Positions 38,002-47,201 of a DNA stretch of 64,000 nt are shown here, in pieces. The translations under genes and the position numbers were made by a program. Source of the DNA: Chryseobacterium herbae (GTDB lineage Bacteria; Bacteroidota; Bacteroidia; Flavobacteriales; Weeksellaceae); NCBI RefSeq assembly GCF_025154075.1, contig NZ_JAOAMU010000001.1:62001-126000 (forward strand), in the 5' to 3' direction. The notes beneath the pieces are model-generated. The model was given only the letters and a program-made list of their open reading frames with translations. It did not search any database and was not told where the DNA came from. Positions within the stretch are counted from its first letter, which is position 1. Every line of letters begins with the position of its first letter.

Positions 38002-38110
38002 AGAAAATCAAAGAGTTTCATAAGAACTTATGTGTACTTTCTATGCGCAATCTATTTAACTTCAAAAATGACTAAAGTGTTTAATAAGTTTTTGTGACTT
38101 TTGTGGTTGA
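38002..38110. repeat. Dispersed repeat, family 2, copy 2
   Basis: Partner of the copy at 36222-36334, with the same blocks ACTTATGTGTACTTTCTAT, ACTAAAGTGT and TTTTTGTGACTTTTGTGGTT. A fragment on the opposite strand may be present near 43566-43590. Confidence 0.7.
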
Positions 38111-38196
38111 AAATTTTTGTTTAGTCTCCAAAAGTCATACACGCATACATGCACCAACCCTAAAACTCTAAGACTCTCAAACCCTCAAACACGAAA

Positions 38197-39363
38197 TCAC
38201 ACTTTCAAAAACTCCTTCTTCTCCAATTTCACCTCTATCACCTTTCCATCTCTTCTGATCTTCACATGGATGGCATTTTGCCCACTTTCAACTCTGTTGA
38301 GGAAATAGTGGCAGGCGCCATCTTTATCCAGGTTTTCCAGGTTGGTATTGTTGATGCTGATGATCGCGTCCCCTACTTTTAATGGGAAATTTTCTTCCTG
38401 AAATACGAAAGCAACGGTGGGTTTTGCATCTATAAAGCGATATCCGAATCCGAAAGACTCCAGTTTGGCCGGTTCATTTTTAATGCGTTTCATGTAGATT
38501 TTATTTCCGGTCCAGTCGAGGATGAAAATAAAGTTTTTAAAGAAATCATTTCCGATCAGGCTTGTGCTTCCGGTAGCGATAATTTCATTTAAAAAACTTT
38601 CATTACCCAAAGACAAACCTGCCGTCCTGAAAATATAGCCCGGAGCGGGTTTTGCAGCCCCATATGCACCCACTGAGTTCGTTCCATAGACTTCTACACT
38701 TTTTAAAGCTTTTTCGGCGTTATACGCGTTGTCTGCGATTTTTAATCTTCCGGAAAATCCGGTATCAAAGGTTAGATCTATTTTTTTGCCTTGTAAATCG
38801 GTTTCTACAACAGGAGTTTTCTGTGCTCTCGGACTAAAGGGAATAACAATATCGAAATCTGCGGGGTTAAACTGAGCAAGATCTTTTGACGCTTCCATTG
38901 AGTTTTCCGAGTAATTGATTTTCCAGAACAGCTTCGCCATTTGGTTTGCTCCCAGAATACCGTCTATTTTAAAACAACTCAATTCTGAAATACTGAAATC
39001 CATCACCACAGCTCCTACATCCTTGAAAACGGCTTTATCAACGGTCATTTCCGGCAGAATGGTAAAAATCTGTTCGTGTTTATTTTTCTGTGAATCCTTT
39101 ACGGTACTTCTGTGTTTTTTCTCCAGTCCCAGCTCAGTATAAACCGCCGTAGAAATCACGGTTGGCGCGCCAGTATCAAATAGAAAATTGTAAGACTTCC
39201 CGTTAATGCTTACCTGTACAAAAGGCAGATCATTGGCAAATCTAAGGTTAATCTTTTCTACCGGATTCTGAAGCTGTACTTCCCCGCTTTTGAAGAATTT
39301 CTTCCCTTGGGCGGAAATGGTGGTTGTGGAGAGAATGAGAAGCGTGTAGAGGATTTTTTTCAT
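38197..39363 (-). CDS. Exported aspartyl protease family protein with PDZ domain
   Basis: A 388-residue protein with a signal peptide (to about residue 19), two retropepsin-like lobes and a C-terminal PDZ domain (about 300-388, with FPLKVGDAIISINNTNLENL). Each lobe has the active-site triplet: Asp63 in FDTGAPTVIS and Asp200 in FDTGFSGRL, so a two-lobed single-chain aspartic protease is predicted. Family members of this type in Bacteroidota are periplasmic and poorly studied. The gene is monocistronic. The role is inferred from domains only. Confidence 0.85.
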   Translation of the reverse strand: MKKILYTLLILSTTTISAQGKKFFKSGEVQLQNPVEKINLRFANDLPFVQVSINGKSYNFLFDTGAPTVISTAVYTELGLEKKHRSTVKDSQKNKHEQIFTILPEMTVDKAVFKDVGAVVMDFSISELSCFKIDGILGANQMAKLFWKINYSENSMEASKDLAQFNPADFDIVIPFSPRAQKTPVVETDLQGKKIDLTFDTGFSGRLKIADNAYNAEKALKSVEVYGTNSVGAYGAAKPAPGYIFRTAGLSLGNESFLNEIIATGSTSLIGNDFFKNFIFILDWTGNKIYMKRIKNEPAKLESFGFGYRFIDAKPTVAFVFQEENFPLKVGDAIISINNTNLENLDKDGACHYFLNRVESGQNAIHVKIRRDGKVIEVKLEKKEFLKV

Positions 39364-39438
39364 GTGGATAATTTACCACGAAAATAAAGCTTTTTATGGA
39401 TTTTGGAAATGAAAAAAATAAGTTCACGGATGGAAATT

Positions 39439-41226
39439 TTATTTTTCCAATTGTAAGACTTGAAAATCTACACCTATCGCACGCATCTGTCTCGATAAAT
39501 CTATTAGAGTAAATTTAGCAATATTTGAATCAAACTTTTCAATATTACTATACAAGCTTCTTTTTTTCTTAGCTGCATCTAAAACAGACAAAACAAAAAC
39601 AATTTTTTTATTTTTAAATAAATTTATAAATTCCTCTTGATCAATTGTATTAAATTGCTTTTTGACTTTTTTATAATAATCATCTTTCCCTGTGTAATTA
39701 AATGACTTTTCATATAATTTTCTTAAGTAAGCGTAATCTAATCTTGAATCTTCTTCTATCTTTTTTGCAGAAATCAAAACTTGATTGCAAAGATCTCTCA
39801 TAGAGTTGTCAAAGCCCTTTTTTACATGGTAAAAATAAACTATATTATTAATTTCATCAATTTTCATTAAGTCACATGCTTCAATATTCAATGGCGTAAT
39901 TTTATCAAAAACATAAGTGTTTTTATATCCTAAATGGCTTGCATTGAATTCATTCTCGTTTCCAGAAGACCACTTGTTTAATGGTGAACTCTTATATTTA
40001 TTTTCACTTAAAAAAATTTTAACCTGATTATTTACATTTTCAACAAAGGACTTTTTAACAATGTACCAATCTTTTTCGATGAAAAAATAAGAGCTTCCCT
40101 CATAAGTAATTTCAGTACAAAAATGATCTATAAGCTTGTCGAGTGTTAGTGTATTTCCATTTTCATCAAAAGTCTCAATATATGAGTTTAACATTACTTT
40201 TTTGAATTCATTATATTCTAATGGTTCTTCCAATTTTTCATCTAAAATTTCAAATACTGACTGGACTTCTCGAATAATTCCGTCTGTTTCTTTTTCTAAG
40301 TTAGCTTTTCCCAATTTAAAATATAACAGACTATACGAAGCATAAAAATATCTTTCAAATTCTTTATTACTGATTTCCACACTAAAAAAATTATTTCTAT
40401 CACTATAATTATTATAGATCTTTTTTAATATCTCATCAAATAAAGTATCAAGTAAAACCTTATCAGTTCGCGTTATTTTCTCGATACTATTTATCTCAAT
40501 AATATTAGAATCATCTTCAAACAACTTCTCACATTTTTCAATTATTTTCAAAAGTTCTTTAAATGATATGGATTTCTTCAATAAAAAAGAATTTTTTACA
40601 ACACAAATACTGTTAGTTTTAATATCAGTATGTTTAAAACCAAATTTTTCAACAAGAGTTTTTTTATCTATTAGAGCATCGAGTTCATTATAGATTTTAG
40701 AATAATCTTCATTTTCGTATAAATTGTAATCTTTTCTGAAAATTTTAATTTCACCTTGAACTCCTCCTGTCAAATTACGTTCTTTTGTTGCTCGTAGTGC
40801 CTTGTCATCCAATTTAATGATTCTTGACAAAATTTGGATTCCAAAATCTGTTGTCGCAATTTCTTGAATTGTCAAATGTGCATAACCACCTGTTGATGAA
40901 TAAATTTTTCCAGTTTTGTTACTTTTAAAAAAAAGTATATAGCTTTCGGAAATAGATTCTTCAAGTTCTAATATCTTTTCTTCTGCTAACGATATTGATC
41001 TTATAAAATCTTTCCATTTAATTCTGTTTTCAGCTCTTTTGTAAAACAATTTAATCTCATAAGCATCATTTAGATTTTGTTTTATCTTTTGCTCATCATA
41101 TCCTTTATTTCTTAAAAACAATTTTAAATATTTAAAGTCAATTGACTTTATTTGAACCCCTGTTTTGGTTTTTACCATAATTTTATCTCTTAGAAGATAA
41201 ATATTATTTTGAATTTTTTCACTCAT
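39439..41226 (-). CDS. TIGR04141-like (DUF6119) sporadically distributed protein
   Basis: A 595-residue cytoplasmic protein whose segments match my memory of the sporadically distributed TIGR04141 family: a kinase-like or beta-rich N-terminal part with YILFFKSNKTGKIYSST and FGIQILSRIIKLDDKALRATK, a middle TGGVQGEIKIFRKDY, and a C-terminal VYFYHVKKGFDNSMRDLCNQ. Members occur patchily, often in accessory or defence-rich regions; their activity is not settled. The DNA is clearly more AT-rich than neighbours (for instance 12 G+C in 40561-40620 against 21 in 12421-12480), with many AAA, ATT and TTA codons, a sign of transfer. It lies 5 bases after a lipoprotein gene of similar base composition. 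Confidence 0.68.
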   Translation of the reverse strand: MSEKIQNNIYLLRDKIMVKTKTGVQIKSIDFKYLKLFLRNKGYDEQKIKQNLNDAYEIKLFYKRAENRIKWKDFIRSISLAEEKILELEESISESYILFFKSNKTGKIYSSTGGYAHLTIQEIATTDFGIQILSRIIKLDDKALRATKERNLTGGVQGEIKIFRKDYNLYENEDYSKIYNELDALIDKKTLVEKFGFKHTDIKTNSICVVKNSFLLKKSISFKELLKIIEKCEKLFEDDSNIIEINSIEKITRTDKVLLDTLFDEILKKIYNNYSDRNNFFSVEISNKEFERYFYASYSLLYFKLGKANLEKETDGIIREVQSVFEILDEKLEEPLEYNEFKKVMLNSYIETFDENGNTLTLDKLIDHFCTEITYEGSSYFFIEKDWYIVKKSFVENVNNQVKIFLSENKYKSSPLNKWSSGNENEFNASHLGYKNTYVFDKITPLNIEACDLMKIDEINNIVYFYHVKKGFDNSMRDLCNQVLISAKKIEEDSRLDYAYLRKLYEKSFNYTGKDDYYKKVKKQFNTIDQEEFINLFKNKKIVFVLSVLDAAKKKRSLYSNIEKFDSNIAKFTLIDLSRQMRAIGVDFQVLQLEK

Positions 41227-41231
41227 ATTAA

Positions 41232-41573
41232 CTATTCTTTAGTCTGCTTAATTTTGAAATCAATAAGTTTATTTATTAACATTATTCTATAGTCTTGAAT
41301 TTCCATAGAATCATGCTTGTTCATATTTTTCAAAAGATTTTGATACTTATCCATAAGAGGATTTATTTTCTCATTAACTTTCGAAGGTGAAAGTTTTTTA
41401 CTAACACCTTTTTCCATCCAACCTTGAACTTCGTTAAGAATTATTACAGCTTCTTTCTTATTAAGATCACTTGAATCTATTATAGTTACATTTTCTATTC
41501 TATCTGTATTTATCTTTTTGTTACAGGCAGTCACTAAAGTAATGAACGTTAAAAATGTGATGACTTTTTTCAT
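41232..41573 (-). CDS. Small lipoprotein of unknown function, AT-rich
   Basis: A 113-residue protein starting at 41573 with a short lipoprotein signal (MKKVITFLTFITLVTAC, lipobox LVTAC); an upstream ATG would add nine residues before it. The mature part is helical and rich in Lys, Asn and Ile. It shares its low G+C with the TIGR04141-like gene that begins 5 bases after its stop, so both were probably acquired and are transcribed together. No family recognised. Confidence 0.7.
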   Translation of the reverse strand: MKKVITFLTFITLVTACNKKINTDRIENVTIIDSSDLNKKEAVIILNEVQGWMEKGVSKKLSPSKVNEKINPLMDKYQNLLKNMNKHDSMEIQDYRIMLINKLIDFKIKQTKE

Positions 41574-41683
41574 TAGATATTTGGTTATTAACTTTTTCAA
41601 ATCTAAATAATACCATATAATAGTACCTTACGGGAATCCGTATTCTATCCTTATTTTCAAACATTTACATATAAAAACAAAAA

Positions 41684-41707
41684 AAAGCCGTCCTCACGGA
41701 CGGCTTT
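41684..41707 (-). terminator. Terminator after the cyclophilin-FKBP gene
   Basis: AAAGCCGTCC and GGACGGCTTT form a perfect 10-bp stem with a 4-base loop; on the minus strand it is followed by a T-rich tail. Confidence 0.88.
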
Positions 41708-41726
41708 CAATATTTTAGATTCTCAA

Positions 41727-42845
41727 TTACTGTACTTTCACAAGCTCAACATCGAAAACTAACCAAGCGTTTGGTGGAATAACACCTCCTGCTCCTCTTT
41801 CTCCATAAGCCATAGCCGGTGGGATCAATAAGGTAGCCGTTTCGCCCTCTTTAAGCAATAGGATTCCTTCATCCCATCCTTTGATTACTCTTCCCATTCC
41901 GATTGGAATTTCGATAGGCTCGTTTCTTTTGAATGAAGAATCGAATTCTGTACCATCGATTAATTTACCTGCATAGTGTACAGATACATTGTCACCAGAT
42001 TTAGGAGCTTTTGCACCTGCCACTGTTTTTGTGATTTTGTAGTATAATCCTGATTCAGTTTTCTGCATTCCAGTTTTAAGGTTTTCTACCATTTTGTCCT
42101 GGTTAGCTTTGAATTCTTCTTCTTTTTTCTTTTTGTCAGCCTCTTCTTTAGCGATATAGGCTTTATTGTTTTCTGCGATTTTAGCTTTTCCTTCCGTGAA
42201 AGTTTTTGCTGCATCGTAGTTTTTGTAAGCATCACCTTTTCCGAAAATAGAAACTTTCTCTAAAACGATATCAGTTTTAGGCTTGTCCTGAGCTCCTTTT
42301 TCTACGTTAGCAATCGCATCGATCACATCATTACCTTTTACCACTTTTCCGAAGATCGTGTGTCTTCCGTCTAACCAAGGGGTAGCCACTTCAGTGATGA
42401 AGAACTGAGAACCGTTCGTGTTAGGTCCGGAATTCGCCATAGAAAGGATTCCTTTACTTGTATGTTTAAGGTCGTTTTTCTCGTCCTCGAATTTATATCC
42501 CGGATCTCCCATTCCTGTTCCCTGAGGATCACCTCCCTGGATCATGAAATCTTTGATCACTCTGTGGAAAATAGTTCCGTCATAAAAAGGAACTCCTTTT
42601 CCCTTAGCTTTGTTATCTATTTTCCCTTCTGCAAGACCGATAAAATTGGCTACAGTTACTGGTGCTTTTTTGTCTTCGAACTGCACGATCAGGTTTCCTT
42701 TAGAAGTCTGAAGATTTGCATAAAGTCCGTCATTAAGACCTTCGTAAGTTTCTTTGTCTACGTTCATTTTTTTATAGATTGGGGTACAACTCATCAGCGA
42801 GATACTTGCCGCTGCCAGAATTATATTCTTGTTAAACAATTTCAT
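41727..42845 (-). CDS. Dual cyclophilin-FKBP peptidyl-prolyl isomerase lipoprotein
   Basis: A 372-residue fusion of two unrelated prolyl isomerase folds. After a lipoprotein signal (lipobox SLMSC, Cys20) comes a cyclophilin domain (about 40-205; FHRVIKDFMIQGGDPQGTG and NTNGSQFFITE), a charged helical linker (about 210-265, many Lys/Glu) and an FKBP domain (about 275-372; VSVHYAGKLIDGTEFDSSF and GWDEGILLLKEGE). Such cyclophilin-FKBP proteins are known from a few bacteria including Flavobacterium. It follows gldI by 3 bases, so both prolyl isomerases are co-expressed, probably as periplasmic folding factors for surface or gliding proteins. Confidence 0.93.
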   Translation of the reverse strand: MKLFNKNIILAAASISLMSCTPIYKKMNVDKETYEGLNDGLYANLQTSKGNLIVQFEDKKAPVTVANFIGLAEGKIDNKAKGKGVPFYDGTIFHRVIKDFMIQGGDPQGTGMGDPGYKFEDEKNDLKHTSKGILSMANSGPNTNGSQFFITEVATPWLDGRHTIFGKVVKGNDVIDAIANVEKGAQDKPKTDIVLEKVSIFGKGDAYKNYDAAKTFTEGKAKIAENNKAYIAKEEADKKKKEEEFKANQDKMVENLKTGMQKTESGLYYKITKTVAGAKAPKSGDNVSVHYAGKLIDGTEFDSSFKRNEPIEIPIGMGRVIKGWDEGILLLKEGETATLLIPPAMAYGERGAGGVIPPNAWLVFDVELVKVQ

Positions 42846-42848
42846 TAT

Positions 42849-43361
42849 TTATAGAGCTTTTAATTTTATGATTAATGGTATATCGTTGTCTATATTCTTT
42901 TCGTCTCCAAAAGTCCCGTAGGCCAGTGAAGAAGGTACCAAAAGCGTTACTTCCTCTCCATCATGCATAAAACGCAAAGCATTCTCTACCGCTTTCAGTT
43001 CATCAAAATGCCCGAATCTGGCATCTCTTCTTTCAAAAGGTTTATCGTAGATCTTGGTTTCATCAAAATCATACAGATCATAAGAATAAGAGATCGGCGT
43101 ATCATCCGCTCTTCTTGTTCTCTGATCAAAACCTTCAACCGTTACCCAGTAATTAAGCTGTGTAGGATAATACTTCACAGACTGACCCTTGATCCAATCC
43201 TGGATCTGGCCCCGTTCTATCGTATTCAGATTCCTCATCCTTTCCCTGGAAACATCCAGATCTTGCTGGCTCAATACTCCGCCAATGGGAGGACGGGCCT
43301 CGGGTGCTTTCCGGTTACAGCTTAGCAGGCATACTGCTGATATGAAGAGTAATTTTTTCAT
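42849..43361 (-). CDS. gldI: Gliding motility-associated FKBP-type prolyl isomerase lipoprotein GldI
   Basis: A 170-residue FKBP-like lipoprotein. The start at 43361 gives the signal MKKLLFISAVCLLSC with lipobox LLSC; a start 42 bases upstream would bury it. The N-terminal linker RPPIGGVLSQQDLDVSRERM and the ISYSYDLYDFDETKIYD segment match GldI, a periplasmic folding factor needed for gliding in Flavobacterium johnsoniae; here it probably helps T9SS and surface-protein assembly whether or not the cell glides. The cyclophilin-FKBP fusion follows 3 bases later. Confidence 0.85.
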   Translation of the reverse strand: MKKLLFISAVCLLSCNRKAPEARPPIGGVLSQQDLDVSRERMRNLNTIERGQIQDWIKGQSVKYYPTQLNYWVTVEGFDQRTRRADDTPISYSYDLYDFDETKIYDKPFERRDARFGHFDELKAVENALRFMHDGEEVTLLVPSSLAYGTFGDEKNIDNDIPLIIKLKAL

Positions 43362-43824
43362 AAACTTTTGCGAAAATACGCATTTCGGGGAAATATTGTT
43401 CAATAGGTTTTAAAAAATTTTGGAGAAAATGGTGAAGAATTTCCGGGAAATTGGATTGTGGGAGATTTAAAGGTTAAAAAAATTCAAGAATTTAAAAAAT
43501 TCACACACAAAAGTTTCTTTCGAGCACTTCATTTTATTTAAAATTTACAGATTTTACTCCAAAAAAGTACACTTAAGTTTTATAACAAAATCTGCTCAAT
43601 TGGTTTGATCTGCGAGAAACTTTTTAAACCATTAAGCCTTTTTAAGTTTTTAAGAATATTTAAGCTAAACTTCGCTTTAAGTGATGTTGTGCAGCTTAAA
43701 AAATCCATTGGGTTTTCTCTTAACTTTTCTTATGATCTTCATTGATCTTAATGGTTCAAAATAATCTCCCGCAGATTTCACAGATGACACAAATTCTAGC
43801 TTTTGAGCTTTTTAAAAAAAAAAA
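43362..43824. other. Non-coding gap upstream of gldI
   Basis: No gene. It contains the family-1 repeat copy B (43626-43757), the flanking AATCTCCCGCAGATTTCACAGAT element (43762-43784) and a possible family-2 fragment (about 43566-43590). Confidence 0.6.
43626..43757. repeat. MITE-like dispersed repeat, family 1, copy B
   Basis: A 132-base element with ends AAACCATTAAG (43626-43636) and CTTAATGGTTC (43747-43757), an 11-bp inverted pair with one mismatch at the outer base. Inverted with respect to copies A and C and clearly alignable with both. No open frame of note. Confidence 0.85.
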
Positions 43825-43845
43825 ATCACCCCATAAAGAGGTGAT
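43825..43845 (-). terminator. Terminator after the spondin-domain gene
   Basis: On the minus strand ATCACCTC pairs with GGGGTGAT (8 bp, one G-U) and is followed by a run of T residues. Confidence 0.82.
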
Positions 43846-43867
43846 CCTATATTTTGTTATTGGAATA

Positions 43868-45148
43868 TTATTGAATGGTCACTTTAATCATCTGTGGTAG
43901 TGAAGGAAGTGTATTAAATTGATTTGGATTCGCTAACTGCTGTACCGGCTGGCTTTCCGTTTGCGCCGGCTGGGATCCGATATGTGCCCCAGGATAAGAA
44001 CTCATCAGGGTTCCGTTGTCAAAAAGTCCCATAATTGAAGAAATATCTCCTCTTGTTGAACCGTCTACTCCATTATTAGTGGCTGCAATGAACCAGTCAT
44101 TGGATTGTGCGTACATCATAGCCAATGCAATACGGTCTCCTTTACGGGCAGAAATGGTCTGTGAGGCTTTACCACCATTGCTCCCGTTGATTCTGGGCTG
44201 TAAAATATTGGTCGTTGGATCTTTAAGAACAAATACTTCTTTTACACCGGGTTTTGTTTTAAGGAAATTCGCCAGAACATCTGCGTTCCCTTGTTGGGAA
44301 AGTTCCTTCAGGCCTTGTCCGCGGTCATTCTCTCCTGTTTTAAAGATAGGATTCTCATTACCACTGTATACTACGACCACAACTGGCGAGAAAGCAGAAG
44401 CAGGACCCGTAATACCAGTAAGATACTGAGTTAAAGGGGTTACTTTTCCAGTTTCGGCAAGATCGGTCAATCCGTTGGCTGACAGCTTACCCGGCGAAAA
44501 AATAGGATCTTCTTTTACAATGGTCGTTCCTGAGCTATGAGATACCGCCCAGACTCCCGCACTGATAGGGGTTTCATTGGCTGTGCCGCCAGAGGTATTG
44601 GTTAATTTTAAAGTGAATTTCGTGCCTCCGTCATGGGTAAGCTCAGCTTTCAATAATTGTGAAGCAGGAACGCCTAATGCAATTTCCGAAACATTTAATT
44701 GAGGAGATTCTGCTGTACCCGGAGGAGTAAACGGAGCTGCAGCAGCTTGATTGACACGTGTCCCGTTATCCCAAAGCCTGATCTGTGAAGATACATTACC
44801 GGTTACCGGATCACCATTATCCTGATATAGTTTTATACCCGGGTTGGCAGGAGCAAAAAAAAGATCATAACTCTTTCCGTACATGGCAGCAAAGCTTATT
44901 GCCTGGCCTTTTCCTGCATAAAAGCTAAAAGAAGTAGATTCGCCCGGATTAAGAACTGGTGATGAACCCGCATTCTGAAAAGTTCCGAACTGTGACAGAG
45001 ATTTACTTTCAATTACATTTTCTACGGTGATTACGGCTGAATCATTAACCGCCATTTCTCCATCATCATCACTGCTGCATGAGGAAAAAGCTAAAACGCT
45101 CATTAAAGAAAGCAGACCAAAAGGGAGTTTGAACTTTACAAATTGCAT
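43868..45148 (-). CDS. Lipoprotein with two spondin-type domains
   Basis: A 426-residue lipoprotein (lipobox AFSSC, Cys24, followed by SSDDDGE, which looks like an acidic surface-export signal of the LES type). The mature part holds two spondin-N-like domains, about residues 38-185 and 190-400, each with the block pattern KGQAISFAAMYGKSYDLFFAP and KGDRIALAMMYAQSNDWFIA followed by a DNGT motif. Spondin domains in bacteria are thought to act in adhesion or binding; no substrate is known. It is monocistronic with a good terminator. Confidence 0.85.
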   Translation of the reverse strand: MQFVKFKLPFGLLSLMSVLAFSSCSSDDDGEMAVNDSAVITVENVIESKSLSQFGTFQNAGSSPVLNPGESTSFSFYAGKGQAISFAAMYGKSYDLFFAPANPGIKLYQDNGDPVTGNVSSQIRLWDNGTRVNQAAAAPFTPPGTAESPQLNVSEIALGVPASQLLKAELTHDGGTKFTLKLTNTSGGTANETPISAGVWAVSHSSGTTIVKEDPIFSPGKLSANGLTDLAETGKVTPLTQYLTGITGPASAFSPVVVVVYSGNENPIFKTGENDRGQGLKELSQQGNADVLANFLKTKPGVKEVFVLKDPTTNILQPRINGSNGGKASQTISARKGDRIALAMMYAQSNDWFIAATNNGVDGSTRGDISSIMGLFDNGTLMSSYPGAHIGSQPAQTESQPVQQLANPNQFNTLPSLPQMIKVTIQ

Positions 45149-45200
45149 AGTATTCTAAATTTTCTGAAAAATTACCAATATTTAACGAGAAAATAAAAAA

Positions 45201-45225
45201 ACCGGCAGAATAAATTTCCGCCGGT
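45201..45225 (-). terminator. Terminator after ilvE
   Basis: ACCGGC and GCCGGT form a 6-bp GC-rich stem; on the minus strand it is followed by TTTTTTATTTT. Confidence 0.75.
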
Positions 45226-45253
45226 CCTATTATTGAGTCAAATAATGTTTAAA

Positions 45254-46327
45254 TTAAACAGTCTCCAAAACATCTTTTTCAACCACAACTCTCCATCCGA
45301 AAGAATCTTCGCTAAGGTTGTTCTGAAGGTCTGTAAGATCTTTTTTAAGAATTGCTGCATAGCTCTCCTCATCAGATAATCTTGGAAGTTCAAGCTTTAC
45401 TCCCTGATATCCTAAAGCCTGGAATATAGTAGTTACCACTGCTGTTCCAACTCCCCAAACTTCTTTCAATGTTCCGTTTTTCTGAGCTTCTACTACAGTT
45501 TTTACTGCTACAGGCTCTATTTTCACTTCAATTCCTCTTTTCTTAGCCAATTGGATGAAGCTGTCTCTTGTTACTCCGTCAAGGATTTTTTCAGAAGTAG
45601 GCGGCGTATAGATCGTATCGTTAATTCTTACAAATACGTTCATCGTTCCGCTTTCCTCGAAATACTCATGAGTAGCGTCATCTGTCCAGATGATCTGCTC
45701 ATATCCTTCTTCAATAGCAAGCTGTGTAGGATAGAAAGAAGCGGCATAGTTCCCTGCTGCTTTAGCTGAACCTACTCCTCCGCTGGCTGCTCTTGAATAA
45801 TGATCTGAAATTTTTACAGAAACAGGTTCTGAATAGTAGCTTTTCGCCGGTGTTGCAACGATGGCAAACATATATTTATTGGCAACTCTTGCTTTTAGAG
45901 CTTCCTCTGTAGCAAAAATCAAAGGTCTGATATATAAGGACATTCCTTCTCCCTGTGGAATCCAGTTTCTGTCGATATCTACCAATGCCTTTAATCCGTC
46001 TAAAAACATTTCCTCAGTTACTTCAGGCATTGCCAGACGGCTTGCTGATTTATTGATGCGTTCAAAATTCTTTTCTGGTCTGAAAAGGAAAACCTGCCCG
46101 TCTTTGTCTTTATAAGCTTTCATACCTTCAAAACAAGCTTGTCCGTAGTTTACACCCATCATGGCCGGAGTAAATGGTATAGGACCGTAAGGAACCAATT
46201 TTACATCACCCCATTTTCCATTTTCATACTCACATATCACCATATGGTCAATAAAAGTACTTCCAAATGAAAAATTGTTCGGATCAAAGTCCGAAAGTCT
46301 GGAGTTTTCAGTTTTTTGAATTATCAT
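45254..46327 (-). CDS. ilvE: Branched-chain amino acid aminotransferase
   Basis: A 357-residue class IV aminotransferase that interconverts Leu, Ile and Val with their keto acids, using 2-oxoglutarate. The segments MGVNYGQACFEGMKAY, FRPEKNFERINKSA, GGVGSAKAAGNYAASF (around the PLP lysine) and YFEESGTMNVFV (PLP-binding Glu) are diagnostic of the longer, eukaryote-like BCAT II group, consistent with the length. It stands alone, divergent from mnmD. Confidence 0.95.
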   Translation of the reverse strand: MIIQKTENSRLSDFDPNNFSFGSTFIDHMVICEYENGKWGDVKLVPYGPIPFTPAMMGVNYGQACFEGMKAYKDKDGQVFLFRPEKNFERINKSASRLAMPEVTEEMFLDGLKALVDIDRNWIPQGEGMSLYIRPLIFATEEALKARVANKYMFAIVATPAKSYYSEPVSVKISDHYSRAASGGVGSAKAAGNYAASFYPTQLAIEEGYEQIIWTDDATHEYFEESGTMNVFVRINDTIYTPPTSEKILDGVTRDSFIQLAKKRGIEVKIEPVAVKTVVEAQKNGTLKEVWGVGTAVVTTIFQALGYQGVKLELPRLSDEESYAAILKKDLTDLQNNLSEDSFGWRVVVEKDVLETV

Positions 46328-46412
46328 TTTTAAAAATTTTTACGATGTTCTACAAATTTAACATAATTTTCTAAATATAAAAATTTTGGAGTAAATTTGA
46401 CAAAAAAATAGC

Positions 46413-47111
46413 TTGAAAAGAGAGATTAAGACCACAAATGATGGTAGTAAAACATTGTTTATCAATGATTTAAATGAAAACTACCATTCTCATCATGGAG
46501 CGCTTCAGGAAGCAGAACATGTGTTTATCAAAAATGGATTAAATCAATTAAATGATTGCGAAATTAATATTCTAGAACTCGGTTTTGGAACAGGTTTGAA
46601 TGTTTTGGTAACAATTAATGAATATTTAAAAACTGACAAAAATCATGTCATCAACTATTTTTCGCTCGAAAAATACCCCATAAATGAATCTGAAATTAAT
46701 GATTTAGCCTACTTTGAGCATTTTGATAACCCGGAATTCAAAAATATTTATCAAAAAATTCATCAGGCTGAATGGGGAAAATCCACTGAAATCATTTCCG
46801 GTTTTAATCTGAAAAAGATAGAATGCGACTTCTTTGACCTGAAAACCATAGACTTACCTAAAATCAACATTGTCTATTTCGACTGTTTCGGAGCGAGAGT
46901 ACAGCCGGACCTTTGGGAAAAACCGCTGTTTGAAATGGTTTCCGACAAAATGTCCGTTAACGGTTTGTTAACAACCTACTCTTCTAAAGGAAGTGTCAGA
47001 AGAATTCTAAAGGAGCTTAATTTTAAAGTAGAGAAGAAACAGGGACCTCCGGGAAAACGCGAGATGATTAATGCTATAAAAATGGAAGATCAGGAAAATC
47101 CTGAAAGCTAG
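46413..47111 (+). CDS. mnmD: tRNA U34 methyltransferase MnmD (MnmC-like, methyltransferase only)
   Basis: A 232-residue SAM-dependent methyltransferase of the MnmC/DUF752 type, which adds the last methyl group of 5-methylaminomethyluridine in the wobble position of some tRNAs. Motifs are NYHSHHGALQEAEHVFI, ILELGFGTGLNVL (SAM site) and IVYFDCFGARVQPDLW. The oxidase half of E. coli MnmC is absent, as is usual in Bacteroidota. The best start is a TTG codon at 46413, as the reading frame is closed upstream and no ATG precedes the conserved N-terminus. Confidence 0.87.
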   Translation: MKREIKTTNDGSKTLFINDLNENYHSHHGALQEAEHVFIKNGLNQLNDCEINILELGFGTGLNVLVTINEYLKTDKNHVINYFSLEKYPINESEINDLAYFEHFDNPEFKNIYQKIHQAEWGKSTEIISGFNLKKIECDFFDLKTIDLPKINIVYFDCFGARVQPDLWEKPLFEMVSDKMSVNGLLTTYSSKGSVRRILKELNFKVEKKQGPPGKREMINAIKMEDQENPES

Positions 47112-47201
47112 ACAACCTATGAAACCCATAGATAAATTTGCAGATTCCTATATTGGCCCTTTCCACTTATTTCCTTATTTTAGCTATACAAAATAGTATA
47201 T

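Noticed and set aside
47112..47201. tRNA or small RNA in the mnmD-Nudix gap
   Set aside because: No cloverleaf arms or terminator; no tRNA gene was recognised anywhere in the window.
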